This document shows positions 1 to 5,712 of a DNA stretch of 8,544 nucleotides, piece after piece; within the stretch, counting starts at the first letter, position 1, and each line of letters begins with the position of its first letter. The notes under the pieces are model-generated. The model did not search any database and was not told the DNA's origin. It saw only the letters and a program-made list of their open reading frames with translations. The position numbers and the translations under genes are program-made. Source of the stretch: an uncultured Eubacteriales bacterium (GTDB lineage Bacteria > Bacillota > Clostridia > Christensenellales > Borkfalkiaceae). Where the stretch lies: contig URMT01000068.1 in NCBI GenBank assembly GCA_900549005.1, forward strand, positions 1-8,544, given 5' to 3'.

Positions 1-14
1 CACAAAGTGTGGAG

Positions 15-250
15 CCTCGGCAGGGCAGCGCTTCGCTCGCGCACGCGAAATGACATTTAAAAAATAATAGTGGGCGCAAGGCGAATTTAGTTCGCCGCTT
101 ACGCGCGACACAATTTGTCGCGTGAGCGAGCTCACTGGAAGTGAATTGCCCCGATTATATTATCGAGGGCCCCTGAAAATCGGGGCAAGAGAAACTTAGT
201 TTCTCAAATCACGGAATTTTTCGCACTCGGCCAGGGCGAAAAATTCGTGA
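15..250 (+). repeat. Composite hairpin-rich intergenic repeat, copy 1
   Basis: This non-coding stretch carries three blocks that recur, in the same order but on the other strand, at 8529-8380. Block 1 is CCTCGGCAGGGCAGCG at 15-30, identical in both copies. Block 2 is a hairpin at 146-188 with a 10-bp stem built on GCCCCGAT/ATCGGGGC. Block 3 is a hairpin at 209-250 with a 15-bp stem containing GAATTTTTCGC and one bulged G. Between the blocks lie further small stem-loops: 80-96 (TTA triloop, one T-G pair), 102-124 (9 pairs), 132-144 (GGA triloop) and 189-205 (7-bp stem, TTA triloop). No transposase or reading frame is present. It is most likely a REP- or MITE-like dispersed element; its function is unknown. 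Confidence 0.8.
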
Positions 251-253
251 CTT

Positions 254-377
254 CCGTTACGGGTGCATAGAAGCAAGCAAGACAAGGAGCGTGCGGAACG
301 TTGCAAAGGAGCTTACTTTGAGGTAAGTGACTGAGCAAACCCGCAAGCGCGACACCGTATTGCGCAGCTTATATGAA
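254..377 (+). repeat. Dispersed repeat family 2, copy A
   Basis: This stretch lies between the composite repeat and the 3' end of infA and is similar along its length to 2590-2712. The best-matched parts are GGAGCG(T/C)GCGGAA at 286-298 and the tail at 341-377, which starts CCGCAA and ends ATATGAA. The tail matches copy B at 30 of 37 positions by eye. A small hairpin, CTTAC/GTAAG, lies at 312-327. Together with 15-250 it fills the region after infA where rpmJ would normally lie. I found no rpmJ-like frame and no hairpin followed by a T-run that would terminate infA transcription. Confidence 0.7.
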
Positions 378-402
378 CACGGGCGGGGTTACAAGAATGT
401 GG

Positions 403-624
403 TTATGACTTGCTGCGCCACGTGATTCTCCCCTTAGTCAGGTCGTACGGGCTCATTTCAAGTTTTACCATATCGCCTTCGATGATTCTTATATAGTTCA
501 TACGAAGTTTGCCTGAAATGTATGCCGTTATCACGTAGCCGTTTGCAAGCTGAACTTTGAAATTGGCGTTGGGAAGGCACTCTATTACCCTGCCCTCGGC
601 TTCAATTACGTCGTTTTTAGACAC
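403..624 (-). CDS. infA: Translation initiation factor IF-1
   Basis: IF-1 binds the A site of the 30S subunit and works with IF-2 and IF-3 to place the initiator tRNA. The 73-residue product is the usual family length (about 72) and consists of one S1-type OB fold. Family-typical stretches are visible: [16 protein letters not shown] near residues 11-26, [12 protein letters not shown] near 37-48 and [13 protein letters not shown] near 58-70. The start codon is GTG at 624-622, with GGAGG nine bases upstream and no better ATG. The upstream KOW gene ends 18 bases before it with the double stop TAATAG. It is the last gene of the leftward cluster here. The expected next gene, rpmJ, is absent from the following 400 bases. 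Confidence 0.96.
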   Translation of the reverse strand: MSKNDVIEAEGRVIECLPNANFKVQLANGYVITAYISGKLRMNYIRIIEGDMVKLEMSPYDLTKGRITWRSKS

Positions 625-642
625 AAACCGTTTCCTCCGCTA

Positions 643-945
643 TTATTTGGCGCCTTCGTCCTGCTTCGGCGCCGCGGCGCCGTATCCTTTGAGCGCCGAA
701 TATACTTCGCTGTCGAACACCTTGCCGCCTTGGGAAAACTTTTCGGCAATCGATTCCGCCCTGTCGGGCAACAGCCTTATATGCTTCAAACTCTTCTTTT
801 TCGGCGCGGACAACTTTTTATAGTTGCCGTCGCACACGAGCACGAAACCTGCGGGAAGAACTTCCTTTATCAGGTAGTACCTGCCCTCGTCCCTGCCCTG
901 CGTGCTTACGCATATTCCGCCGGGCACAGCCTCTGTCTTTTTCAT
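643..945 (-). CDS. KOW-domain RNA-binding protein (L14e/L6e/L27e-like)
   Basis: This is a 100-residue basic protein of the KOW-domain family often found between map and infA in Clostridia. The N-terminal half reads like a KOW/SH3-type barrel: the GRDEGRYYLIKEVL stretch (about residues 18-31) contains the GR-x-x-G-R-Y pattern, followed by a VLVCDG strand and a lysine-rich KKLSAPKKKSLKHIR segment (about 43-57) suited to RNA contact. The C-terminal 40 residues are less conserved and end in a short Ala/Pro/Lys tail. The start ATG has a GGTGA-type ribosome site, and the gene begins 18 bases after map. The family is thought to associate with the ribosome or RNA, but its exact role is not established. 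A 16-base palindrome (667-682) lies in the tail codons. Confidence 0.85.
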   Translation of the reverse strand: MKKTEAVPGGICVSTQGRDEGRYYLIKEVLPAGFVLVCDGNYKKLSAPKKKSLKHIRLLPDRAESIAEKFSQGGKVFDSEVYSALKGYGAAAPKQDEGAK

Positions 946-963
946 AAATTCACCGCCGCCCCT

Positions 964-1713
964 TTACAGCGTAAGAATTTCAACGCCGTCTTCGGTTATG
1001 AGCACTGTGTTTTCGTAGTGCGCCGCGGGCTTGCCGTCGAGCGTGCGTATCGTCCAGCCGTCTTTCGGGTCCTGCCATACCTTCCACGTGCCCATATTTA
1101 TCATAGGTTCTATGCAGATGGTCATTCCCGCTTTGAGGCGCAGGCCCGTGCCCCTTTTGCCGTAGTTTGGAACGGCGGGGTCTTCGTGCATATCGCGGCC
1201 GATTCCGTGCCCCGTGAGGGCGCGTACCACCCCGTAGCCGAACGATTCGGCGTACGTCTGCACGGCGCAGCCGATGTCGTAGAGCGGCGTGCCCGCCCGA
1301 AGGCCTTCGAGCGCCTTGAAGAAGCACTCTTCGGTGACTTTGACGAGCTGCCTCTTTTCTTCCGACACGTTGCCGATTAAAAAGGTGCGGGCGGCGTCGC
1401 CGTTGTAGCCGTTCTTTTCGACGGTGATGTCTACGCTGACTATGTCGCCGTCGACGAGTATCACGTCGTCAGAAGGGATGCCGTGAACGACCACGTCGTT
1501 TACCGAAACGCAGGCGCTGGCGGGGAAGCCTTCGTAGCCGAGGCTGGAAGGGGTGCCGCCGCAGGAGGTTATGTACCTGTATACCAGGTCGTCAACGTCC
1601 TTGGTGGTCATTCCCGCCTTTATGTTTTTGCCCACAAAATCGAGAGTTTCTTTTACTATCCTGCACGATTCGCGCATCAGCTCTATCTCGTGCGGAGTTT
1701 TGATATGAATCAT
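964..1713 (-). CDS. map: Methionine aminopeptidase, type I
   Basis: This enzyme removes the initiator methionine from nascent proteins when the second residue is small. At 249 residues it matches the short type Ia form with no N-terminal zinc-finger extension. The pita-bread fold metal ligands are all present: D95 (VSVDITV), D106 (GYNGDAART), H169 (TGHGIGR), E202 (CIEPM) and E234 (YENTVLI). Substrate-side H77 (VVHGIP) and H176 are also present. The start at 1713 fits the family N terminus (MIHIKTPHEIELMRES). No clear Shine-Dalgarno sequence precedes it; instead a perfect 14-base palindrome (1735-1722) ends eight bases before the ATG. It lies 33 bases after adk, and the KOW gene follows. The gene is complete. 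Confidence 0.97.
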   Translation of the reverse strand: MIHIKTPHEIELMRESCRIVKETLDFVGKNIKAGMTTKDVDDLVYRYITSCGGTPSSLGYEGFPASACVSVNDVVVHGIPSDDVILVDGDIVSVDITVEKNGYNGDAARTFLIGNVSEEKRQLVKVTEECFFKALEGLRAGTPLYDIGCAVQTYAESFGYGVVRALTGHGIGRDMHEDPAVPNYGKRGTGLRLKAGMTICIEPMINMGTWKVWQDPKDGWTIRTLDGKPAAHYENTVLITEDGVEILTL

Positions 1714-1721
1714 AATTTAAC

Positions 1722-1735
1722 GCGCCGTACGGCGC
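1722..1735 (-). other. 14-base perfect palindrome in the adk-map gap
   Basis: GCGCCGTACGGCGC is its own reverse complement. As RNA it can form a 5-bp GC hairpin with a GUAC loop. It occupies the position where a ribosome binding site for map would be expected. There is no T-run, so it is not a terminator. It may protect the message or modulate map translation; that role is inferred. Confidence 0.6.
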
Positions 1736-1746
1736 CTGAGGACAAT

Positions 1747-2379
1747 TTACTTTTTGAAATTATCCAGCTTTTCGCATACCATTGCGAAAACTTCTTCGGG
1801 AGAGGCGTTGCCGCACTCCACGGTGAGCAGCTTGCCCTGCGCTTCATAATAATTTATGAGGGGCGCGGTCTGCGTCTTGTAAGTTTCCAGACGGGCTCCC
1901 ACCGTTTCGGGATTGTCGTCCGCCCGCTGATAGAGGGGCTGGCCGCACTTTTCGCACGTGGTTCTGCCGCCGAGAGTGGATACGTGGTAGCTTGCGCCGC
2001 AGCTGCAAACGCGCCTGCCGCATATTCTGTCCATTATCAGCGAGAAGTCTACCGAGATGTTCACGCACACGTCGATGTGCGCAAATTTATCGAGCTGCTC
2101 CGCCTGGAAGAGATTGCGGGGGAAACCGTCGAGCATATAGCCGCCCTTCACGTCGTCCCACGTGAGCCTGTCTTTGACTATGTCGCAGGTAACTTCGTCG
2201 GGAACGAGCTTGCCCGCGTCGATATAACTTTTTGCTATCTTGCCGATGGGCGTGCCGCCCTTTATGTTAGCCCTGAAAATATCGCCCGTGGAGATGTGTA
2301 CGAGGTTGTACTTCTTTTCAAGATATGCAGCCTGAGTACCCTTGCCCGCGCCGGGCGCGCCTAAAAGCACGATATTCAT
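1747..2379 (-). CDS. adk: Adenylate kinase
   Basis: Adk catalyses the reversible reaction ATP + AMP to 2 ADP in the cytoplasm. The 210-residue protein is a long-type enzyme. The P-loop GAPGAGKGT is at residues 7-15, the AMP-binding STGD at 30-33 and DGFPR at 84-88, and the LID domain lies around 121-155 with GRR, four cysteines and QRADD. The LID cysteines resemble the structural zinc site of Gram-positive enzymes, but the first pair is C125-S-C127 (CxC) rather than CxxC. The second pair is C142-x-x-C145, and the segment between the pairs is shorter than usual. The ATG is preceded by GGGAG ten bases upstream (2394-2390). It sits downstream of secY as in most spc operons, but behind a 341-base spacer with its own promoter. 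Confidence 0.97.
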   Translation of the reverse strand: MNIVLLGAPGAGKGTQAAYLEKKYNLVHISTGDIFRANIKGGTPIGKIAKSYIDAGKLVPDEVTCDIVKDRLTWDDVKGGYMLDGFPRNLFQAEQLDKFAHIDVCVNISVDFSLIMDRICGRRVCSCGASYHVSTLGGRTTCEKCGQPLYQRADDNPETVGARLETYKTQTAPLINYYEAQGKLLTVECGNASPEEVFAMVCEKLDNFKK

Positions 2380-2444
2380 AAGTCAATTTCTCCCGTAATT
2401 ATTCTGTTTTATCTGCCCGCGGCCGTTCATACATACGCGCGCGG

Positions 2445-2481
2445 CCGCAAATGCGGCGACGCTGCGCGACGTATATATGAA
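2445..2481 (+). repeat. Dispersed repeat family 2, tail-only copy C
   Basis: These 37 bases begin CCGCAAATGC and end ATATATGAA. They align without gaps to the tails of copies A (341-377) and B (2676-2712). By eye, C and B agree at 30 of 37 positions and all seven differences are transitions. The sequence upstream of C does not resemble the rest of the family, so only the tail is present. It lies inside the predicted leader of the adk transcript, antisense to it. Just downstream on that transcript are GC-rich inverted repeats (2444-2457, and 2419-2425 paired with 2442-2448). Confidence 0.6.
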
Positions 2482-2498
2482 ACCGTACGGACAATACT

Positions 2499-2527
2499 AT
2501 TTTAGCAAAAATTATGCAAAAATGCAA
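2499..2527 (-). promoter_or_regulatory. Extended -10 promoter for adk-map-KOW-infA
   Basis: On the minus strand there is TTGCAT (2527-2522), a 17-base spacer, then TAAAAT (2504-2499), preceded by TGC to give an extended -10 element (TGnTAAAAT). The -10 matches the vegetative consensus at five of six positions. The -35 matches only at TTG, but the spacing is ideal. Transcription would start near 2492, giving a leader of about 113 bases before the adk ATG. It stands alone in an AT-rich patch within an otherwise GC-rich spacer. The call rests on sequence only. Confidence 0.65.
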
Positions 2528-2567
2528 GGGCAGACAAGCCTGCCGCCATACATTTTTGAAATCCCGG

Positions 2568-2604
2568 CTACCTATAACGGGTTCAGTTTCCCATAACGGT
2601 TCAG
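2568..2604 (-). repeat. Two abutting 18-19 base direct repeats
   Basis: Read on the minus strand, CTGAACCGTTATGGGAAA (2604-2587) is followed directly by CTGAACCCGTTATAGGTAG (2586-2568). About 14 of 19 positions agree, allowing one indel. The pair lies about 40 bases upstream of the -35 element of the adk promoter. It could be a paired operator or simply decayed repeat sequence, since copy B of repeat family 2 begins within it. Confidence 0.45.
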
Positions 2605-2712
2605 AGATGCGGGCAGAACGAGGAGCGCGCGGAAGGTTTGACAGAGCTTGCTTGAAGTCAGGCAACCGAAAACACCCGCAAACGCGACAACGTTATGCGA
2701 CGCATATATGAA
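2590..2712 (+). repeat. Dispersed repeat family 2, copy B
   Basis: This is the second long copy of the family at 254-377, in the same orientation, placed immediately after the secY stop in the secY-adk spacer. Shared landmarks are GGAGCGCGCGGAA at 2622-2634, GAGCTTGCTTGA at 2644-2655 and the 37-base tail at 2676-2712 ending ATATATGAA. The middle is more diverged, with small indels. No protein coding is apparent. A small plus-strand frame over this stretch has no ribosome binding site. The function is unknown. Confidence 0.7.
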
Positions 2713-2720
2713 GCCGTCAA

Positions 2721-4085
2721 TTATTTGAGGAAACCCTTGTAATTCTTCATCATCAGCTGGCTCTGCAACTGCTTATCGAGTTCGAGCGCAACCGATACAA
2801 CGATGAGGATACCCGTTGTGGAGAACACGCTCAGAAGGCTTGTATCGGTCATTCCGAGCACTACGCTTGCGATGATGCCGAGTATCGAGGGGATGAGCGC
2901 AACCAGCGAGAGATAAATCGCGCCGAAAAGCGTTATCCTGTTGGATATTTTTTTCAGATAATCTGCGGTGGGCTTGCCGGGGCGTATGCCCTGAATGAAG
3001 CCGCCGTTCTGCTGAATGGTCTTTGAAACGTCCTCGGGGTTGAACTGCATCGACGAATAGAAGAACGCGAATGCGAATATCAACAGGCAGAGAACTACCA
3101 TATAGATGAGCTGGCCGTACCAGGTGCCGCTGCCCGAGAACCATTCGGTTACGCCCTGTTCGAAGGCGCTGCCGGGCCAGAACAGGCTGGCGAGCATTCC
3201 GGGGAAGCTGATTAAGGCGAACGCGAAGATGAGGGGCATTACGCCGCCGCCGGCTATCCTGATGGGGATTACCGTGGACTGGCCGCCGTACATCTTGCGG
3301 CCCTTTACCTGCTTTGCATACTGCACGGGTATTCGCCTTTCCGAAAGGTCTACCGCCACTATCGCCACGAACTCCAAAAGGGTGAGCACGACGAAGCCTA
3401 TTATTTCCCAGAGCGGGTTGAGGCCGTATTCGGCGCTGCCTATCTGCGAAATTTTGCTCACGATGGTTATGCCCGCCGTGGATATGATGCCGACAAAGAT
3501 TATGAGCGATATGCCGTTGCCGATGCCGTATTCGGTGATTCTTTCGCCGATGAACATTACGAGCATTGCGCCCGCGGTGTAAACGACCACGAGGAACACG
3601 CCTGCAAGCCAGGTGGCAGCGGTATCCGACATCAGGCCGCTGGTGCCGCCGCCGAACATTACGGTGTTGATGGCGCCTTCTTCCGCGGCGATGTTTACGA
3701 TTATGCCTATCGCCTGTGCTATTGCGAGGACGATGGTTACGTAACGGGTTATCTGGGCTATCTTCTTCCTGCCTTCCTCACCCTGGCGCGAAAGGCGCTC
3801 CAACGCGGGAATGCCCACCGTTAAAAGCTGTATGATGATTGATGCGTTGATGTAAGGGCTTATGCCGAGCGCGAACAGCGTTGCGTTCGCAAGCGACGAA
3901 CCCGTTATCGACGACATCAGTTCGAGGAAGGTGTAGCTTTCGATAGCCGCGCCGAACACATCCGAATCGATGCCGGGTACGGGTATATAGCACCCGATTC
4001 TGAAAATCAGCAACAGAAGCAGCGTTATCCATATCTTCTTGCGGATTTCCTTGACTTTAAAACAATTTTTTATTGTTTCAAACAT
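2721..4085 (-). CDS. secY: Preprotein translocase subunit SecY
   Basis: SecY is the channel-forming subunit of the SecYEG translocon in the cytoplasmic membrane, which exports unfolded proteins with SecA and inserts membrane proteins from ribosomes. The 454 residues show about ten hydrophobic segments, near 18-38, 64-94, 114-134, 157-180, 190-210, 226-247, 282-303, 324-344, 387-411 and 418-436. Family signatures are present: YIPVPGID (33-40, before the plug), ISPYINASIIIQLL (75-88), LSRQGEEGRKKIAQITRY (98-115), SERRIPVQYAKQ in cytoplasmic loop 4 (about 248-259) and RPGKPTADYL in cytoplasmic loop 5 (368-377). Length is slightly above the common 430-440. AGGGG lies six bases before the ATG. A GC hairpin sits between rplO and this gene. 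It is complete. Confidence 0.98.
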   Translation of the reverse strand: MFETIKNCFKVKEIRKKIWITLLLLLIFRIGCYIPVPGIDSDVFGAAIESYTFLELMSSITGSSLANATLFALGISPYINASIIIQLLTVGIPALERLSRQGEEGRKKIAQITRYVTIVLAIAQAIGIIVNIAAEEGAINTVMFGGGTSGLMSDTAATWLAGVFLVVVYTAGAMLVMFIGERITEYGIGNGISLIIFVGIISTAGITIVSKISQIGSAEYGLNPLWEIIGFVVLTLLEFVAIVAVDLSERRIPVQYAKQVKGRKMYGGQSTVIPIRIAGGGVMPLIFAFALISFPGMLASLFWPGSAFEQGVTEWFSGSGTWYGQLIYMVVLCLLIFAFAFFYSSMQFNPEDVSKTIQQNGGFIQGIRPGKPTADYLKKISNRITLFGAIYLSLVALIPSILGIIASVVLGMTDTSLLSVFSTTGILIVVSVALELDKQLQSQLMMKNYKGFLK

Positions 4086-4097
4086 TTTAACCCCTTT

Positions 4098-4116
4098 GCG
4101 GCGGTATGTTCGCCGC
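4098..4116 (-). other. GC hairpin between rplO and secY
   Basis: GCGGCG and CGCCGC (4116-4111 and 4103-4098) form a 6-bp stem with a seven-base loop, in the 39-base rplO-secY gap. It sits directly before the secY Shine-Dalgarno AAAGGGG. No T-run follows, so full termination is unlikely. It could mark an RNA-processing or partial-attenuation point that lowers secY output relative to ribosomal proteins; that role is inferred. Confidence 0.5.
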
Positions 4117-4124
4117 CGATTGAA

Positions 4125-4571
4125 TTAAAGGACTTCCGCCGTGCCGCCTGCCTTTTCAATTGCCGCCTTAGCGGTCTCCGAAAATTTAGCCGCCTTAACG
4201 GTTATCGCGTTTTTGATTTCGCCCTTGCCGAGAACTTTGAGCCCCGAATTGCCCTTTACGAACTTTGCAAGGTTGTTTTCAACTACATAGTCGTAGTCTA
4301 CCACCGTGCCAGCGGGCACGCCTTCGAGCTGCGAAAGGTTTACGATGAGGTAGCAGGTAGCCCACTTGTTGTGGAAGCCCCTCTTGGGGATGCGCCTTGC
4401 TATGGGCATCTGGCCGCCTTCGAAGCCGGGACGTACGCCGCCGCCCGAACGCGCCCACTGGCCCTTGTGGCCCTTGCCGCTCGTCTTGCCCGTGCCGCTG
4501 CCTATGCCGCGGCCGAGCCTTTTAACCGCCTTTTTGGAACCCTCTGCGGGGGATAAAGTATCGATTCTCAT
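4125..4571 (-). CDS. rplO: 50S ribosomal protein L15
   Basis: L15 is a late-assembling protein of the large subunit whose extended N-terminal arm threads into 23S rRNA. The 148-residue product has the typical length (about 146). The Gly/Lys/Arg-rich arm GRGIGSGTGKTSGKGHKGQ (about residues 20-38) and the following GGGVRPGFEGGQMPIARRIPKRGF stretch are the hallmarks of the family. The globular C-terminal half contains the GLKVLGKGEI strand region (about 110-119). The start has AAGGAGG eight bases upstream, and that site is formed by the stop codon of rpmD. rpmD-rplO-secY is the standard order. Confidence 0.98.
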   Translation of the reverse strand: MRIDTLSPAEGSKKAVKRLGRGIGSGTGKTSGKGHKGQWARSGGGVRPGFEGGQMPIARRIPKRGFHNKWATCYLIVNLSQLEGVPAGTVVDYDYVVENNLAKFVKGNSGLKVLGKGEIKNAITVKAAKFSETAKAAIEKAGGTAEVL

Positions 4572-4585
4572 TTCTTGCTGCCTCC

Positions 4586-4759
4586 TTATACCTTTTCAAC
4601 TTTAAGAAGGTAAGATACCTTTTTTATCTGGCCCATAATGGCGGGGGTTTCTTCGAATACCTTTTCGGAACGTATCTTTTTAAGTCCGAGCGCCGCAACG
4701 GTGGCCTTTACAGACTTGACTTCGTTGCTCGCGCTTTTAATTAAAGTTACTTTAACCAT
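4586..4759 (-). CDS. rpmD: 50S ribosomal protein L30
   Basis: L30 is a small large-subunit protein binding 23S rRNA. The product is 57 residues, the usual bacterial length (about 58). It starts MVKVTLIKSASNEVKS and contains the family motif ATVAALGLKKIR (19-30) followed by TPAIMGQIKKVSYLLKVE (38-55). The ATG is at 4759-4757, with GGAGG seven bases upstream. The stop TAA (4588-4586) runs into AAGGAGG, the ribosome site of rplO. Position between rpsE and rplO is canonical for the spc operon, and the gene is easily missed because of its size. Confidence 0.96.
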   Translation of the reverse strand: MVKVTLIKSASNEVKSVKATVAALGLKKIRSEKVFEETPAIMGQIKKVSYLLKVEKV

Positions 4760-4773
4760 TTGCGTTCCTCCGA

Positions 4774-5310
4774 TTAACCTAAAATCTCTTCCGCCGTCTT
4801 GCCGCGCGCCGCAGCTATCTGCTCTGCGGTTTTAAGCTCTTTCAAGCCCTCGATTGCAGCCTTTACGCAGTTGATGGGGTTGTTGGTGCCGTGCGACTTG
4901 GTGCGGATGTCCTTGATGCCTGCGGCTTCCATAACCGCGCGCACGGGGCCGCCGGCTATAACGCCGGTACCTTCTGCGGCGGGCATCATAAGAACTTTGC
5001 CCCTGCCGAATATGCCGGTTACGGTGTGAGGTATGGAAGTATCCTTTACGTTCACCCTGAACATATTCTTCTTGGCCTGGGCGGTGGCCTTTTCAATCGC
5101 TACGGGCACTTCCTTGGCCTTGCCTACGCCGCAGCCAACGCTGCCCTTGCCGTCGCCCACTACCACGAGCGCGGCAAAGCGCATATTGCGGCCGCCTTTA
5201 ACGGTCTTGGATACCCTGTTTACCTGTATGAGCTTGTTGATGGTGCCGTCGTCTTCGGCCCTCTTGAATCTCGATTCCCTTCTTGCAGGTCTTTCTTTCT
5301 TCTCTTCCAT
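4774..5310 (-). CDS. rpsE: 30S ribosomal protein S5
   Basis: S5 lies near the decoding centre and helps fidelity, with S4 and S8 as neighbours. The product has 178 residues (E. coli 167, B. subtilis 166), with a slightly longer charged N-terminal tail ([17 protein letters not shown]). The double-stranded-RNA-binding-like N domain includes [20 protein letters not shown] (about residues 27-46) and [21 protein letters not shown] (about 49-69). The C domain includes [19 protein letters not shown] (about 114-132) and [13 protein letters not shown]. The KTVKGGR loop is the region where spectinomycin-resistance mutations map in other species; it looks wild type here. AAGGAG lies eight bases before the ATG and overlaps the rplR stop. 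Confidence 0.98.
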   Translation of the reverse strand: MEEKKERPARRESRFKRAEDDGTINKLIQVNRVSKTVKGGRNMRFAALVVVGDGKGSVGCGVGKAKEVPVAIEKATAQAKKNMFRVNVKDTSIPHTVTGIFGRGKVLMMPAAEGTGVIAGGPVRAVMEAAGIKDIRTKSHGTNNPINCVKAAIEGLKELKTAEQIAAARGKTAEEILG

Positions 5311-5322
5311 TTTCTTAACTCC

Positions 5323-5691
5323 TTAGAAATTAAGTCCGGCTTCCCTTGCGCCTTCGGCAACTGCCTGCACCCTGCCGGTGTAGAGGTAGCCGCCCCTGTC
5401 GAACACGACTTCCTTGACGCCCTTTTCAAGCGCCCTTTCGCCGGCGGTTTTGCCTACAAGTTTTGCCGCTTCCGTCTTGGTGAGCTTTTCAACCTGCGCC
5501 TTTACTTCCTTTTCCATAGTAGAAGCGGAAACGAGGGTTACGCCCTTGACGTCGTCAATCACCTGAACGTAGATGTGGTTGAGGCTGCGGTATACGCAGA
5601 AACGGGGAGTTTCGGCAGTACCCTTTACCTTCTTCCTGACGCGCGCGTGGCGGCGCTTGCGTTCGGTGTTCTTGTCTATCATTTTAATCAT
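5323..5691 (-). CDS. rplR: 50S ribosomal protein L18
   Basis: L18 binds 5S rRNA with L5 and L25-type proteins and anchors the central protuberance. I place the start at ATG 5691-5689, giving 122 residues, because AAAGGAG sits six bases upstream; an in-frame ATG at 5718 would put that ribosome site inside the coding region and add nine atypical residues (MADCSKEII). The mature sequence begins [21 protein letters not shown], a typical basic arm, followed by [18 protein letters not shown] (about 30-47), [15 protein letters not shown] (about 78-92) and [28 protein letters not shown] at the C terminus. The gene lies between rplF and rpsE as usual, but behind an 83-base gap rich in inverted repeats. 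Confidence 0.97.
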   Translation of the reverse strand: MIKMIDKNTERKRRHARVRKKVKGTAETPRFCVYRSLNHIYVQVIDDVKGVTLVSASTMEKEVKAQVEKLTKTEAAKLVGKTAGERALEKGVKEVVFDRGGYLYTGRVQAVAEGAREAGLNF

Positions 5692-5699
5692 AATAATCT
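5692..5699 (-). promoter_or_regulatory. Ribosome binding site that sets the rplR start
   Basis: GGAG at 5701-5698, in the context AAAGGAGATTATT-ATG, is six bases from ATG 5691-5689. It excludes the upstream in-frame ATG at 5718, which lies inside a palindrome (GGCCATATGGCC) and has no ribosome site of its own. The second internal ATG at 5682 would be less well spaced (15 bases). Confidence 0.75.
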
Positions 5700-5712
5700 C
5701 CTTTGAGCAATC

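Noticed and set aside
15..250. CRISPR array or riboswitch
   Set aside because: The repeated units are not equal in length or regularly spaced, no spacers of constant size exist, and the structure matches no riboswitch or T-box that I recognise.
209..250. Block 3 hairpin as the intrinsic terminator of infA
   Set aside because: The stem is long but not followed by a T-run on the minus strand, lies over 150 bases past infA, and the same hairpin occurs upstream of rplN, where a terminator would cut the operon.
1483..2364. Long plus-strand frame of 293 codons opposite map and adk (likewise 730-1380 and 4891-5706)
   Set aside because: They lie opposite clearly conserved genes, have no ribosome binding site, and encode low-complexity Ala/Arg/Tyr/Phe-rich products typical of the antisense frame of GC-rich genes.
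2529..2544. Hairpin GGCAG/CTGCC as a terminator for secY
   Set aside because: The stem is only 5 bp, and the T-run begins about seven bases after it and overlaps the adk promoter; too weak to call.
2399..2711. Small frames in the secY-adk spacer (2514-2711 plus, 2399-2665 minus)
   Set aside because: They span the promoter and the dispersed repeats, lack ribosome binding sites and resemble no family. The plus frame only reflects repeat copy B.
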